The position numbers were made by a program, and so were the translations under genes. Below the pieces are notes generated by a model that saw only the letters and a program-made list of their open reading frames with translations, made no database searches and was not told where the DNA came from. Below, in pieces: positions 6,668 to 14,800 of a stretch of 16,699 bases of DNA; the first letter of the stretch is position 1, and each line of letters starts with the position of its first letter. The DNA is from JBBQER01 sp052148155 (GTDB taxonomy: Bacteria > Actinomycetota > Acidimicrobiia > IMCC26256 > PALSA-610), in the NCBI GenBank assembly GCA_052148155.1, contig JBKQIY010000119.1, forward strand, positions 1 to 16,699, written 5' to 3'.

Positions 6668-7474
6668 TCAACGCGTTTCGCGGCCGCGAGACCATGGCTC
6701 GTCAGTCGTGCGTTCACTGGTTGCCGTGTCGGGGAGGTCGACGACGAGTGTTCCGGGCTGCCAGTCGGGGAGTCGGTCGATGACAGTGCCGGTTGGGGAG
6801 ACGAGCGCGGCGATGCCAGGGAAGTCCTCGTCGATGGTTGTGCCGGCTTGGGTGGCCATCGCGACCCAGACGTGCAGTCGTTTGGCGTGGCGGCGGGCAT
6901 CGCGCAGCCCGCAGCTTTGCCACCATGCGAAGCCCGCACGCCACGACACCTCATCGGTCTTGCGTTCGTCGAGTCCGGGCGCCGAGCAGAACAACACGAT
7001 CGCAGCTCCGGAGCGTGTGGTCGCGTTCCAGGTCCAGTCGACGCCGGCTTCGGCGCAGATGATGATGCCGTACCGGTTCCCGGCAAGATCGAACGTGAGA
7101 GTGTGCGAGCCAGTTGCGTAGGCGTGTTCGTCGTCGCCGAGGTGTCGTTTGCGTTGCGCGCCGATGAGTCGTCCGTTGGATGCGACGGCCTGGGTGATGA
7201 AGAACGTCTCGTCTGACCGTTCGCTCAACCCGAAGACCACAGCCGGTCCGGGCGTGCGTGTCGCGTTGACCAGGGTGTCAATGGCAGGATGTTCGAGTGG
7301 GATCGCGTCTTGGGGATGGCGCGACGGATCGACCGAACCGGTCAGGGAGAACTCGGGGAACACCACCAGCCGACAGCCCGCCCGCGCTGCGTCATCGAGC
7401 ACATTGAGGTGTGCAGCGAGATTCTCGTCGAGGGCGTGTTTCTCACAGGTCACGGCGGCCAACAGTGTCCGCAT
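6668..7474 (-). CDS. Carbon-nitrogen hydrolase (nitrilase superfamily)
   Basis: This is a 268-residue cytoplasmic enzyme with the complete Glu-Lys-Cys triad of the superfamily: E41 in VVFPEFSLTG, K109 in AQRKRHL and C140 in IIICAEAG. It should hydrolyse a non-peptide C-N bond (amide, carbamoyl or nitrile) through a cysteine thioester intermediate. The sequence ends with the usual LVSPTGTVIDRLPDWQPG strand-turn and a polar tail. The substrate cannot be read from the sequence. The ATG at 7472-7474 was chosen because MRTLLAAVTCEKHALDENL is the standard first strand; the frame is open to 7642 but the added residues are not homologous. No obvious Shine-Dalgarno is present. It has no clear operon partner. 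Confidence 0.9.
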   Translation of the reverse strand: MRTLLAAVTCEKHALDENLAAHLNVLDDAARAGCRLVVFPEFSLTGSVDPSRHPQDAIPLEHPAIDTLVNATRTPGPAVVFGLSERSDETFFITQAVASNGRLIGAQRKRHLGDDEHAYATGSHTLTFDLAGNRYGIIICAEAGVDWTWNATTRSGAAIVLFCSAPGLDERKTDEVSWRAGFAWWQSCGLRDARRHAKRLHVWVAMATQAGTTIDEDFPGIAALVSPTGTVIDRLPDWQPGTLVVDLPDTATSERTTDEPWSRGRETR

Positions 7475-7717
7475 GTTCGCATTCTCACACCCGAGGCCGA
7501 TCTTTGCGACGTCATATCGACGTTCGCAGGACAGTCGCGCTGGACCGGCTCGCGCGTATCCGGACGTTCCGTCTTTCGACGACGGTGCGAGGGCTGGGAC
7601 AACTGACCATACGAGCGGCAGGACTCGTGACTGATGCGTCATCCCGGTCGGCCCGCTGCGGAAATTGCGCGGCTCTCCGCCTGGGGCTGGATCGCCGTCT
7701 ACCGCTGGGTGCGAGAT

Positions 7718-8524
7718 TCAGACAAAGTCGAGGATTTGGGCCCAGCCGCCGACGCGGGGGGAGTCAACGACGTGATGGGCGATGTCGAGTGCTTCTGGGC
7801 ATGCATCGCGGGGCACGACGGCGATGGTCGCCGCGGCGAGGAGTTCGCAATCGTTAGGTCCATCACCGATCGCGAGCACGCGAGTCGGATCGAGACCGGC
7901 GTGTGTGCAATATGCGACGACCCCGACCCATTTCGACAGGCCCAACGGTGTGACAGTGCACGAGTATCCGCCGTACTGGTCTACGCCCGAGATGTGTATC
8001 TCGGCAGCGCCAGTCAAGGCGTTTGCGACTGCGATCAGGGGTTCCGGGTCGTGGCCCACCAGCCCGAGCATCAGCACCGGAACCGTGTTCACGATCTCTT
8101 CGAGGTCGGCGTGTGCCGCTGTGGTCCCGAAGCTGGCGAGATGGGTCGGGTGCGTGGAAGGTCGTTCGCCGAGGAACACGTCGATGTGTGCATGATCGAC
8201 ATATACGCATGGATCGATACCGACAGAGCGAAACGCGTCGAGCACCGTTCTGGCTGCGTCGGCGGCATAGGGCTGTCGGTGGTAACGCATTCCGGATCGC
8301 AGGTCGAGCGCCAGTGCACCGTTCAGCATCACCGCGGGAGGAGCGAAGCCGAGCCGAGCGAGAGGTGTTCGAGTTGACATGACGCGCCGTCCGGTCGCGA
8401 CCAACACGGGAATGTCGCGGCGTTCCAGTTCCTTCCACGCGGCCACGGTGTGCGGATGGGTTTCCTCGTGACCGAACCACAACGTGCCATCTAGATCGGT
8501 GACGACGAGATCCACTTTCGCCAT
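7718..8524 (-). CDS. HAD-superfamily hydrolase, Cof/SPP-like (class IIB)
   Basis: This is a 268-residue protein with all four HAD motifs: DLDGT with D10 and D12 near the N-terminus, LVATGRR for motif II, a Lys in the GLSKWVGV segment for motif III, and IGDGPNDCELL for motif IV. The class IIB alpha/beta cap is the long middle region (about residues 80-190). Family members dephosphorylate sugar phosphates, phosphoglycolate or flavin/pyridoxal phosphates; this substrate is unknown. A GTG directly precedes the ATG used, and no ribosome-binding sequence separates the choices. It is divergent from the VOC gene, with 309 bases between them, and ends 243 bases before the nitrilase start. Confidence 0.91.
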   Translation of the reverse strand: MAKVDLVVTDLDGTLWFGHEETHPHTVAAWKELERRDIPVLVATGRRVMSTRTPLARLGFAPPAVMLNGALALDLRSGMRYHRQPYAADAARTVLDAFRSVGIDPCVYVDHAHIDVFLGERPSTHPTHLASFGTTAAHADLEEIVNTVPVLMLGLVGHDPEPLIAVANALTGAAEIHISGVDQYGGYSCTVTPLGLSKWVGVVAYCTHAGLDPTRVLAIGDGPNDCELLAAATIAVVPRDACPEALDIAHHVVDSPRVGGWAQILDFV

Positions 8525-8833
8525 CACCAGATCTTATGAGCGCATACCCGCACCTACGACCGGATTGTCTTCCGTCGGCCGCTCGGCTGCTCCGGCAATC
8601 GATCCGTCGCGCCGAACGACAGTCGCGCAAGTTTGCGGCGCATCGTGCTCACATGAGCACCGAGCAGTTGCTCGGCGCTCGACGACGCTGAGCGGTGGGA
8701 CGCGGGTTGCCGTCTCTCTCAAGGCTGTGCGCCGCGTTTCGGACCAGGCCCGTTGACGCGATCGCACCGTTTCCCGGTGGGATGATCGCGACTGTCCTAC
8801 CGGCCCCGTGGGTGCGTGTCGAAGGAGCAGGAG
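8525..8833. other. Divergent intergenic region
   Basis: This gap lies between the divergent HAD (minus) and VOC (plus) genes and should hold both promoters. I could not single out -35/-10 pairs with confidence. The VOC ribosome-binding site AAGGAG sits at its right end (8822-8827). No coding remnant was recognised. Confidence 0.5.
8822..8827 (+). promoter_or_regulatory. Ribosome-binding site of the VOC gene
   Basis: AAGGAG six bases before the ATG at 8834 is the clearest Shine-Dalgarno in the window and decides the start over the GTG at 8816. Confidence 0.75.
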
Positions 8834-9283
8834 ATGGCAGACACTGGTATCGAGTTTGGCGGGCTGAATCTTGTCGCTCGGGATGTCGGCGCGACAGTTG
8901 CGTTCTACCGCCGCCTCGGTTTTGCGATCCCTGAGGAGAAGATCTGGCGGACGGACAGCGGCCCGCACCACACCGAAGGCGCGACGCTCGAAGGCACCTT
9001 CGAGATCGAGATCGACAGTTCGGCGCTCGCTTCGGTGTACAACGCGGGGTACAGCGCCGATCCTGAGTCCGGTTCGACCGTGATCGGCTTCCGGTTGGCG
9101 ACGCGAGAAGCTGTCGACATCCGCTACGCCGATCTCATCGCTGCCGGATATCGCGCACACCAGGAGCCATACGACACGTTCTGGGGAGCACGTTACGCCA
9201 TTGTCTGCGATCCTGACGGTCGCGACGTTGGACTTATGGGCCCAAGTGATCCAGAACGACGTAGCCCACCTCCAAAGATTTGA
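8834..9283 (+). CDS. VOC-family (glyoxalase/bleomycin-resistance fold) protein
   Basis: This is a 149-residue soluble protein of the vicinal oxygen chelate fold: two beta-alpha-beta-beta-beta modules. The first opens with LNLVARDVGATVAFYRRLGF. The second carries YADLIAAGYRA and the closing strand YAIVCDPDGRDVGLMGP, the standard 'DPdGn.l.l' end of glyoxalase-like proteins. The first metal ligand of true glyoxalases (His in the opening strand) is Asn here, so a metal-independent binding or resistance role is as likely as catalysis. The start is the ATG at 8834, six bases after AAGGAG; the frame is open a few codons further up. Substrate unknown. Confidence 0.87.
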   Translation: MADTGIEFGGLNLVARDVGATVAFYRRLGFAIPEEKIWRTDSGPHHTEGATLEGTFEIEIDSSALASVYNAGYSADPESGSTVIGFRLATREAVDIRYADLIAAGYRAHQEPYDTFWGARYAIVCDPDGRDVGLMGPSDPERRSPPPKI

Positions 9284-9453
9284 ACGAAACGTCAAAGTGC
9301 GCCACGGGCCTCGCCGACGGGCTCAATACCCAATGGATCGACCGCTACCGGTTCCCCCGCCGATAGCTGGCGAACCGCACTGGTCGATGGGCGGGAACAA
9401 ACCGAGTACTCGGGTCGTCCGATTACTCTGACGGCCGCGGTACGGTCGGGTAC

Positions 9454-9996
9454 GTGCTAATCGTCCTGAACGGGGCGCCTGGTGTCGGAAAATCGGCGCT
9501 CGCCGATCGTTACGGTGACGATCATGCGCTCGCGCTCGTGATCGACATCGATGTCCTTCGACAACATCTTGGCCAGTGGGAGAAGACCGAAGCGTCCAGG
9601 GACATTGCTCGGGATCTCGCGGTCGCGTTGGCTCGGAACCATCTCGGCCGCGGATACGACGTGATCGTCCCGCAGTATTTTGGAAGACGCAACTTCGTTG
9701 AGCGGCTGCGACTCATCGCCGAGGAGGTCAGCGTACAGTTCGTGGAGGTGATCCTCAGCGACGACACCGACTCGATCGTTGCGCGGTTCCGTCGGCGACG
9801 GGCCGAGTTCTCATCGCTCGGTGTCCGGCATCCCGAAGCCGATCTGAGCGACGAGGCCGTCGCCGCCGCAGTGCGCGCGGCGAATGACGGCCTGCGACGA
9901 GATGCGCTCACTCACCATGTCGCGATGATCGAAACGGCGGCCGGCATCGACGCTGCCTACCGCGCTCTTTGTGGTGCGATCTCAAACGTCGGGTGA
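9454..9996 (+). CDS. P-loop NTPase / small kinase-like protein
   Basis: This is a 180-residue cytoplasmic protein starting at a GTG. Walker A is GAPGVGKS (residues 7-14) immediately after the strand LIVLN. An acidic patch VIDIDVLRQHLG follows, where related kinases bind Mg2+ and substrate. An arginine-rich segment RFRRRRAEF in the second half resembles the lid of nucleotide and shikimate-type kinases. The predicted reaction is phosphoryl transfer from ATP to an unidentified small molecule. It has the same size as the P-loop gene at 2396 but the sequences differ outside the motifs, so they are not recent duplicates. It follows the VOC gene in the same direction after 170 bases and precedes a lipoprotein. 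Confidence 0.83.
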   Translation: MLIVLNGAPGVGKSALADRYGDDHALALVIDIDVLRQHLGQWEKTEASRDIARDLAVALARNHLGRGYDVIVPQYFGRRNFVERLRLIAEEVSVQFVEVILSDDTDSIVARFRRRRAEFSSLGVRHPEADLSDEAVAAAVRAANDGLRRDALTHHVAMIETAAGIDAAYRALCGAISNVG

Positions 9997-10172
9997 GACG
10001 CGAGGGACGGGACTCACCCTCGCATGCGCGGGCGGCGACCTCAGCCGTTCCTCAGAAGTTCTTTGCGACATTCGGGTGCCATCGGCCCTGTCCCTCGCCG
10101 ATGCCGGCAGAGAACCGGGACGAGCAGCATGGGTTTTTGGAACTGTGGCAGCGGAGGTGCCGTCAGAATCGC

Positions 10173-11069
10173 ATGAGGCGATTCGCATGTGTGGTTGCAT
10201 TGGCTGTCCTCGTTGCCGGGTGTTCGTCGAGTCCGCGTCCAGTTGGTTCGTCACATCCGGTGGGTTGGGTCGCGCCTGCGTCTGCGCCGCCCGGGGCGAC
10301 GGCGCTTGCGCGTCGCCTGCTCGACGACGCGGTCCTGCCGCCGGGAGTACAGCCCTACAGCGGTCCGGCTCCTCGCTGGCTTGTGTCCGATCCGGACGGT
10401 ACGCCAGCGCTCGTGAATCTCGTGCGAGCGCATCGTTTCTGGACGATGCACTCGACGGCAGCGAATGTTGCGGGCTTCTTGGAGACGCATCGGCCAAACG
10501 GCTTCACAGGCGACGGTGACGGGTCGCTCGGCGCGCTGAGGAGCCACACCAACGTTGCGCTGTTCACGAGCAATCAGCTTGCGGTCCTGCCGCTAAACAT
10601 CAGCAATGCGCAACTCGATGTTGCGGTCTCCGACGCGACGTCAGGGACTGTGGTGATCCGCGTCGACGCGTTGGTTGCGTGGACGGTCCCGCGCCCGCGG
10701 GCAGAGTTCGTACGCACCACGGATCGCGTCGTCATCCTCACGGTGACCCACGTCGATGGGGCGAGGCGGTGGCCAGGCAAGCGGGTCGTGAATACGCGGG
10801 CAGATCTCGTACAGGCAATCGTGCGGTCCTTCAACGCGCTGCGCGTCTCCGCGCCTCAATTGTCCTATGGGTGTCCGCCGGGCGCACTGCTCTCCTATCA
10901 AATCGCCTTTGCGCGATCGCCGAACGCGACGCCAGATCTCGTCGCCGTGACCAGTCGTTGCGGTCGTGTCGGAGCGACCGTCGGGACGCGGGCACTTCCG
11001 GCGCTCGACACCACCGGCGCGTTCTCCGAGTCAGTGGCGCACCTGCTCGGCTCGTCCGAAGTCCACTAG
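10173..11069 (+). CDS. Predicted secreted lipoprotein of unknown function
   Basis: The 298-residue product starts MRRFACVVALAVLVAGCSSS, a lipoprotein signal peptide with lipobox LVAGC. Lipid attachment and cleavage are expected at Cys17, placing the protein on the outer face of the membrane. The mature part has no motif I recognise. It contains strands such as VVILTVTHVDGARR, a helix-like segment ADLVQAIVRSFNAL and two late cysteines (YGCPPG, SRCGRV) that could pair. I chose the ATG at 10173 because it immediately precedes the signal peptide; GGAGGTG lies 13 bases upstream, which is long. The frame is open further upstream but adds nothing plausible. Similar orphan lipoproteins are common in actinobacterial genomes. 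Confidence 0.78.
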   Translation: MRRFACVVALAVLVAGCSSSPRPVGSSHPVGWVAPASAPPGATALARRLLDDAVLPPGVQPYSGPAPRWLVSDPDGTPALVNLVRAHRFWTMHSTAANVAGFLETHRPNGFTGDGDGSLGALRSHTNVALFTSNQLAVLPLNISNAQLDVAVSDATSGTVVIRVDALVAWTVPRPRAEFVRTTDRVVILTVTHVDGARRWPGKRVVNTRADLVQAIVRSFNALRVSAPQLSYGCPPGALLSYQIAFARSPNATPDLVAVTSRCGRVGATVGTRALPALDTTGAFSESVAHLLGSSEVH

Positions 11070-11323
11070 CAATCGCGCGCGACCCGCACACGTTCTCACG
11101 GCGTGGTGTCGTGCGTGCTGGCCGGACCTCTTGAGTACTCGGCCGGGCCGTCTTCGTGCTCGACCCCACCGACGAAACCACCCCAGCCTCGGTCGTCTAC
11201 CGCATCCAGTCATAATGCGGCACAACCCCACGAAACGTTGCGAGCGCGCCAGCCGGTGCCGTCAGTCCGACGTCCACCGTGACATTGGTCGCGTTCGGTC
11301 CTACCGTCTGGGACGTGGCCCCG

Positions 11324-11674
11324 ATGTGGTGTCCCAGCTGCCGCAGTGAGTATCGCGAGGGAATCTCAGTTTGCGCTGATTGCGGCGCGACGCTTGTCGC
11401 CGAGCTTCCGCCCCCGAGCCGATCCCACGAGCAGGCGGTCCCGCATGGTCTGTTCCTCCCGGGAGAGGAGGTCGTTGAATTGCTCACCACGAACGCCGTC
11501 GAAGCTCAGGTCATCGCCGCGCGACTTCGTTCGTCAGGAATTGCGGCCACCGTATTCGGAGAAGACGGCGATTCGGGGTACGGCGCCGTGATGGAGTTCG
11601 CTCAGGGATCGCGCGTGATGGTGCGACGCCGCGATGTCGATGTGGCCGCGCGGCTCGTCGCGGACCAGTCGTGA
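11324..11674 (+). CDS. Zinc-ribbon plus DUF2007-like small protein
   Basis: This is a 116-residue protein. The first 25 residues form a zinc ribbon (C3-P-S-C6 ... C17-A-D-C20). After a proline-rich linker (AELPPPSRSH), the rest reads like the DUF2007 'putative signal-transducing' fold: VVELLTTNAVEAQVIAARL, then SSGIAATVFGEDG, and a closing strand SRVMVRRRDVDVAARLVAD. DUF2007 members are small cytoplasmic proteins, often fused to zinc ribbons, with no known reaction. The start at the ATG before WCPSC is preferred; no good ribosome-binding site is seen, and the frame also permits a start at 11279. Its stop lies four bases from the stop of the convergent DUF2142 gene. Confidence 0.77.
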   Translation: MWCPSCRSEYREGISVCADCGATLVAELPPPSRSHEQAVPHGLFLPGEEVVELLTTNAVEAQVIAARLRSSGIAATVFGEDGDSGYGAVMEFAQGSRVMVRRRDVDVAARLVADQS

Positions 11675-11677
11675 TGT

Positions 11678-13225
11678 CTAGCCGTTGACGAGATCTCTGC
11701 CGCGATGCCGTCGCCTCATGAGTGGCGTACGAGCACTCGCCCGGCTGGGCTCACGCCCGGCCCGGCGCCAACGAACTTCGGCCCAGGCGATCGTGGCGAC
11801 AATGATGATCGCGCCCACGGCGACGGAGACGCGCCCGGCAGACACGTACCAGGGCGGCTGGTTGCCGAACGCCTTCCATGCGCCGTCGAACACAGCAATC
11901 TGACCGACGAGCGCCAAAAGGACGGCGACGGCCGCGATCGGCACGACGAGTTTGTGTTCGGTGGTTCGTGGCCGAGGCGACGCGACGCAGACCAACGCGA
12001 TCCCGATGGCTAACGGGAGCGTGTAACGGCCTTGCCACGCGGTCAGGGCCCGATTGTGGTAGGTGGCGATGAGGGCGACAAAAGGCAGGGCCACCACGAG
12101 TACACACCCGCACAGGACGACCAACCCTGTGCGTCGGCTGCTCGCGACCGCGATGACGACCAGTGCGAGTACCGCCAGCGACCAGCACACTTCGGCGACG
12201 AACGTCGGGGGGATGTTCAACTTGCCGAGGTAGGCGAGCATTTGGCGGAGGAGGGTCCCGGTCTTCCCGAGGCTGGCGTCGACCGTGTGGATGAGGCCGA
12301 GGTTCGACGGCGTTGGTTCATAAAACGTTTCGTAACTGCGGAACGTCACGGTCCAGGTGGCCATGACCGCCGTGGCGATCGCCGCGGATGCGAGCACCAT
12401 ACGCGCGGAGCTTGAATGAAGGAACTGGCTGCGTTCGCTCCGGCTGGCGCTCATCAACGATACGACAACGGCCAACACGATCCAAAGGCCGCCGAGCTGT
12501 CGGCATGTGGCCAGGACAACGCCGCTCAGGATCCCCAGCTGGACGAGTCGGCGTTGCGCGACCGAGCTGGTGCGGTGCACCAACGCCAGAACGACCGCCC
12601 AGAAACACACGGCCGCCGCGATCTCCAAGCCGCTGGGGTTCAGTGCCCCGGACAGGTTCAACGCCAGCGGGGTGAGCCCCACGAACAGGCCAGCCGCGAG
12701 GACCAGCGGTCTGCGGCGCATCGACATCAAGACGGACGCGCCGGCCGCGAACAACGCAGCGCAGATGACCGCGCTGACCAGCCGCATCAGATACCAGCCG
12801 GTCTGATTCGGAAACGCGAGCGAGGGCCAGCCGACGAGCGCGTAGTACAGCGGGAAGTAGCGTCCCTCGCCGGTGACGACGGTGACCGACCCTTGATGAG
12901 CGGGTCCGGCCGACTCGCAGTTCCCGGACTCAAACAGGCCGAGACACGGGCGATCATCGACGACACGACGAATAGTGACCGGGACGTTGGTGATCGCTCC
13001 CGTGCCATGGTTGTACGAACCGTTATGCGGGAAGATCTCGCCGCGAACCACCGAGACCGCGCGGTAGACGTGATCAACCTCGTCGGGATAGTCATTGACC
13101 GGGGTCACCAAGGCCCAGCCCACCCCGAGCAACAAGAACCCGACGAACCAACCGACCCACAGAGTCTTCGTGTCGTTCAACGAGCCCGTCCCGTCAACAC
13201 GACGAACATGCTGCGGGACGCACAT
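11678..13225 (-). CDS. DUF2142 family polytopic membrane protein
   Basis: This is a 515-residue protein with about ten to twelve hydrophobic segments. The first membrane helix (residues about 22-41) is followed by the loop motif YPDEVDHVYRAVSVVRGE, the DUF2142 counterpart of the acidic first loop of GT-C glycosyltransferases ('P.DE..H..RA'), and later by GRYFPLYYALVGWPSL. It ends with a strongly basic cytoplasmic tail. DUF2142 proteins are thought to be lipid-linked sugar transferases or flippase-associated proteins of cell-wall polysaccharide pathways, but this is not proven. No other polysaccharide gene is adjacent. Start choice is uncertain: the ATG at 13225 is the first in frame, but a TTG at residue 16 is also possible. 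It converges tail-to-tail with the DUF2007-like gene. Confidence 0.87.
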   Translation of the reverse strand: MCVPQHVRRVDGTGSLNDTKTLWVGWFVGFLLLGVGWALVTPVNDYPDEVDHVYRAVSVVRGEIFPHNGSYNHGTGAITNVPVTIRRVVDDRPCLGLFESGNCESAGPAHQGSVTVVTGEGRYFPLYYALVGWPSLAFPNQTGWYLMRLVSAVICAALFAAGASVLMSMRRRPLVLAAGLFVGLTPLALNLSGALNPSGLEIAAAVCFWAVVLALVHRTSSVAQRRLVQLGILSGVVLATCRQLGGLWIVLAVVVSLMSASRSERSQFLHSSSARMVLASAAIATAVMATWTVTFRSYETFYEPTPSNLGLIHTVDASLGKTGTLLRQMLAYLGKLNIPPTFVAEVCWSLAVLALVVIAVASSRRTGLVVLCGCVLVVALPFVALIATYHNRALTAWQGRYTLPLAIGIALVCVASPRPRTTEHKLVVPIAAVAVLLALVGQIAVFDGAWKAFGNQPPWYVSAGRVSVAVGAIIIVATIAWAEVRWRRAGREPSRASARTPLMRRRHRGRDLVNG

Positions 13226-14219
13226 CTTGCATTCGACGCTGCATCGAGAATCGGATCTCGGAACCCTCGCAGGGCAGACCCCGACCGAACGCTCGCAGCC
13301 AGTCTCGTTCGAAGTTCACGACCCGACGATTCGTCTACGCCGTTCGACACCACCGCGCGCATCCGACAGGGTGTCGCGCACCGCGATTGACTCCACAGGA
13401 TCGGTTGACGCACCCAGACGTTGCAGGCGGAGCGTTGTCGCTGATACGCCCGGCGCCACCACAGACACGCCTCCATTCATCAATGTCGACGAAACACAAG
13501 TGGTCCAGTTCTTCGCGCGCCTCGTTGCGAGCAGTTCGGCTCAGGGTCCACCAAATTCACGGACGCGCCCACTGACTATTAAACGATATACGTTAATCAC
13601 AACGTAAAGGACGGAAGAGGTACATAGTCGCTATCTGTCGCGCGGACGGCAGATCACCGGTCTCTTCCAGCCAAGCACCGAGAGACTTCGCCTCACGGTG
13701 AACGGCCCGATGAGGCCATCCGGCCTGGAACAGACATTCCCGCCACCACCAGCCAAAAACCTTGCGGCGGTACTCATGCGTCCCGGATCGGGCTGGCTGG
13801 ATGGGCCCCTCAGCAAGGCGACGAATCGGAACGGCCGAACTCGTGGTGTCGGCCACCTCTCGAAACTGAGCTGGAAGATCGCTCCCGGCTGCGTCCAGCC
13901 GCTCGGACTACCTGTCCCGGAGCGATATGCCATCGCGTAACGCTGCCGAGTCACGAGCCGCGCCGCATCAGCAGCATTCATCGGTCGTCGCGGGAAGTTC
14001 TGGGCTCGGAACTGCGCGTCGGTCGTCAGTTCGCTACCGGCCGCCGGCCGCTTCGCAACGCCGGGCAGACACGTCGCCAGGCCTCGCCCCAATATTGGCC
14101 GAGCGGGCCGATGCCCGCGCCATCGACAGCCAACGAGCGTGGTCCGACACCACGAAACCTGTGACGTTCGATCGCGTGATCGGCCACGGGACACCGGCCC
14201 TATCGTGGATAGGTGACGC
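13226..14219. other. About 1 kb without a convincing gene
   Basis: This is the largest empty stretch of the window. Several overlapping frames of 60-200 codons are open on both strands, as expected at high GC, but none shows a ribosome-binding site, a domain or consistent codon use. The most protein-like part is on the minus strand from about 13776 to the TAA at 13593 (segments RRKVFGWWWRECLFQAGW and LGAWLEETGDLPSARQIATM), possibly the end of a lost gene. An AT-rich island at 13575-13615 interrupts the otherwise GC-rich DNA and contains a small palindrome. No RNA gene or terminator was recognised. Confidence 0.5.
13582..13594. promoter_or_regulatory. AT-rich palindrome, possible operator
   Basis: AACG-ATATA-CGTT is an inverted repeat with four-base arms around a five-base centre, set in the most AT-rich stretch of the gap. 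The AACGT motif recurs at 13601-13605. Such short palindromes bind small dimeric repressors, but no regulated gene is evident nearby, so this may be chance. Confidence 0.2.
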
Positions 14220-14248
14220 TTGACGCGTGCCAACATCTACTGTGTTAA
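14220..14248 (+). promoter_or_regulatory. Candidate sigma70-type promoter of the small membrane protein
   Basis: TTGACG at 14220-14225 matches the -35 consensus in five of six positions. After a 17-base spacer comes TGTTAA (14243-14248), a weak -10. The ribosome-binding site GGAGG (14258-14262) and the ATG at 14267 follow at short distance, leaving a very short leader. Confidence 0.35.
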
Positions 14249-14266
14249 AGCCACTTCGGAGGTGAC

Positions 14267-14494
14267 ATGCCGGTTGTTGTGGTCCTGATCGTTCTGGTGA
14301 TCGTCGTATTGGTCGGCGCAGCTGCCGGTTCAGTGTGGTCGTTGTTGGTCGGCGTACTGGCTGCGGTGGCAGTCGCGACCGCTCTGGTGGGCATCATTGC
14401 GGGCGTCGTCGCATGGCGGAGCGGGAGCCAGCAGGACGAGCGTCGCGGAGTCGGCCGTTCTGCACCGATGCGGGACCGTCCACAGAACTGGTGA
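14267..14494 (+). CDS. Small two-helix membrane protein (paralogue of 4572-4763)
   Basis: This is a 75-residue peptide with two predicted transmembrane helices (about residues 2-22 and 26-49), very rich in Val, Ala, Leu and Ile, then a polar, charged tail (WRSGSQQDERRGVGRS...). GGAGG sits four bases before the ATG, so translation is well supported. It shares the order VGAAAGS - hydrophobic helix - AWR - Gln/Asp-rich tail with the peptide at 4572, whose gene also starts with MP. It should reside in the cytoplasmic membrane. No function is known to me. The lipoprotein transpeptidase gene follows 306 bases downstream on the same strand. Confidence 0.74.
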   Translation: MPVVVVLIVLVIVVLVGAAAGSVWSLLVGVLAAVAVATALVGIIAGVVAWRSGSQQDERRGVGRSAPMRDRPQNW

Positions 14495-14800
14495 TCTTCG
14501 CGGCCGGACGGCCGACGTGATCCTCGAGCAGAACACACTGAGCGATTGTGGCTCGGAGCCGCCGGCATCCTGAAGAGACGTGGCGGTCATCACTGCGACC
14601 CGACGTCCTATTCGCCGTACTGACGCTGGTCGGGTCGGTGTCGGTCTGACCGGGTGCGCTGCTCGTCCTGATTTCGGCAAATCGCGTTGCGCAGCACTGA
14701 CGATCCCGACCTGGGACGAGATATGCGACTTCGTGCTCGGTCCTGCGGGATGGTTTCCGTGTAGCACTTTTGAGTCCCGCGAAATGGCCGAGAGATACGT
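14495..14800. other. Gap with a doubtful small frame before the transpeptidase
   Basis: A plus-strand frame from the GTG at 14580 to the TGA at 14802-14804 encodes 74 residues and overlaps the transpeptidase start as ATGA, an arrangement often seen in coupled genes. Its second half (LTIPTWDEICDFVLGPAGWF) looks protein-like, the first half does not. It has no ribosome-binding site or known family, and overlap may be chance. Otherwise the gap should carry the transpeptidase promoter, which I could not locate. Confidence 0.3.

Noticed and set aside
6432..7121. 229-codon plus-strand frame
   Set aside because: It runs antisense over the nitrilase-like gene, is Ser/Arg-rich without domains, and has no ribosome-binding site.
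8534..9295. 253-codon minus-strand frame covering the VOC gene
   Set aside because: It lies antisense to a gene with a clear fold and ribosome-binding site, and its product is arginine-rich with no motif.
11150..11212. Short plus-strand frame ending DPTDETTPASVVYRIQS
   Set aside because: It is protein-like in look but only about 24 codons between stops, with no start signal or family, so I left it as intergenic sequence.
12416..13390. 324-codon plus-strand frame opposite the DUF2142 gene
   Set aside because: Its Arg/Asp/Gln-rich composition is what the complement of a membrane-protein gene yields at high GC.
13575..13615. AT-rich island as a replication origin or attachment site
   Set aside because: It has no repeated iterons, no DnaA-box cluster, no adjacent replication or integrase gene and no tRNA.
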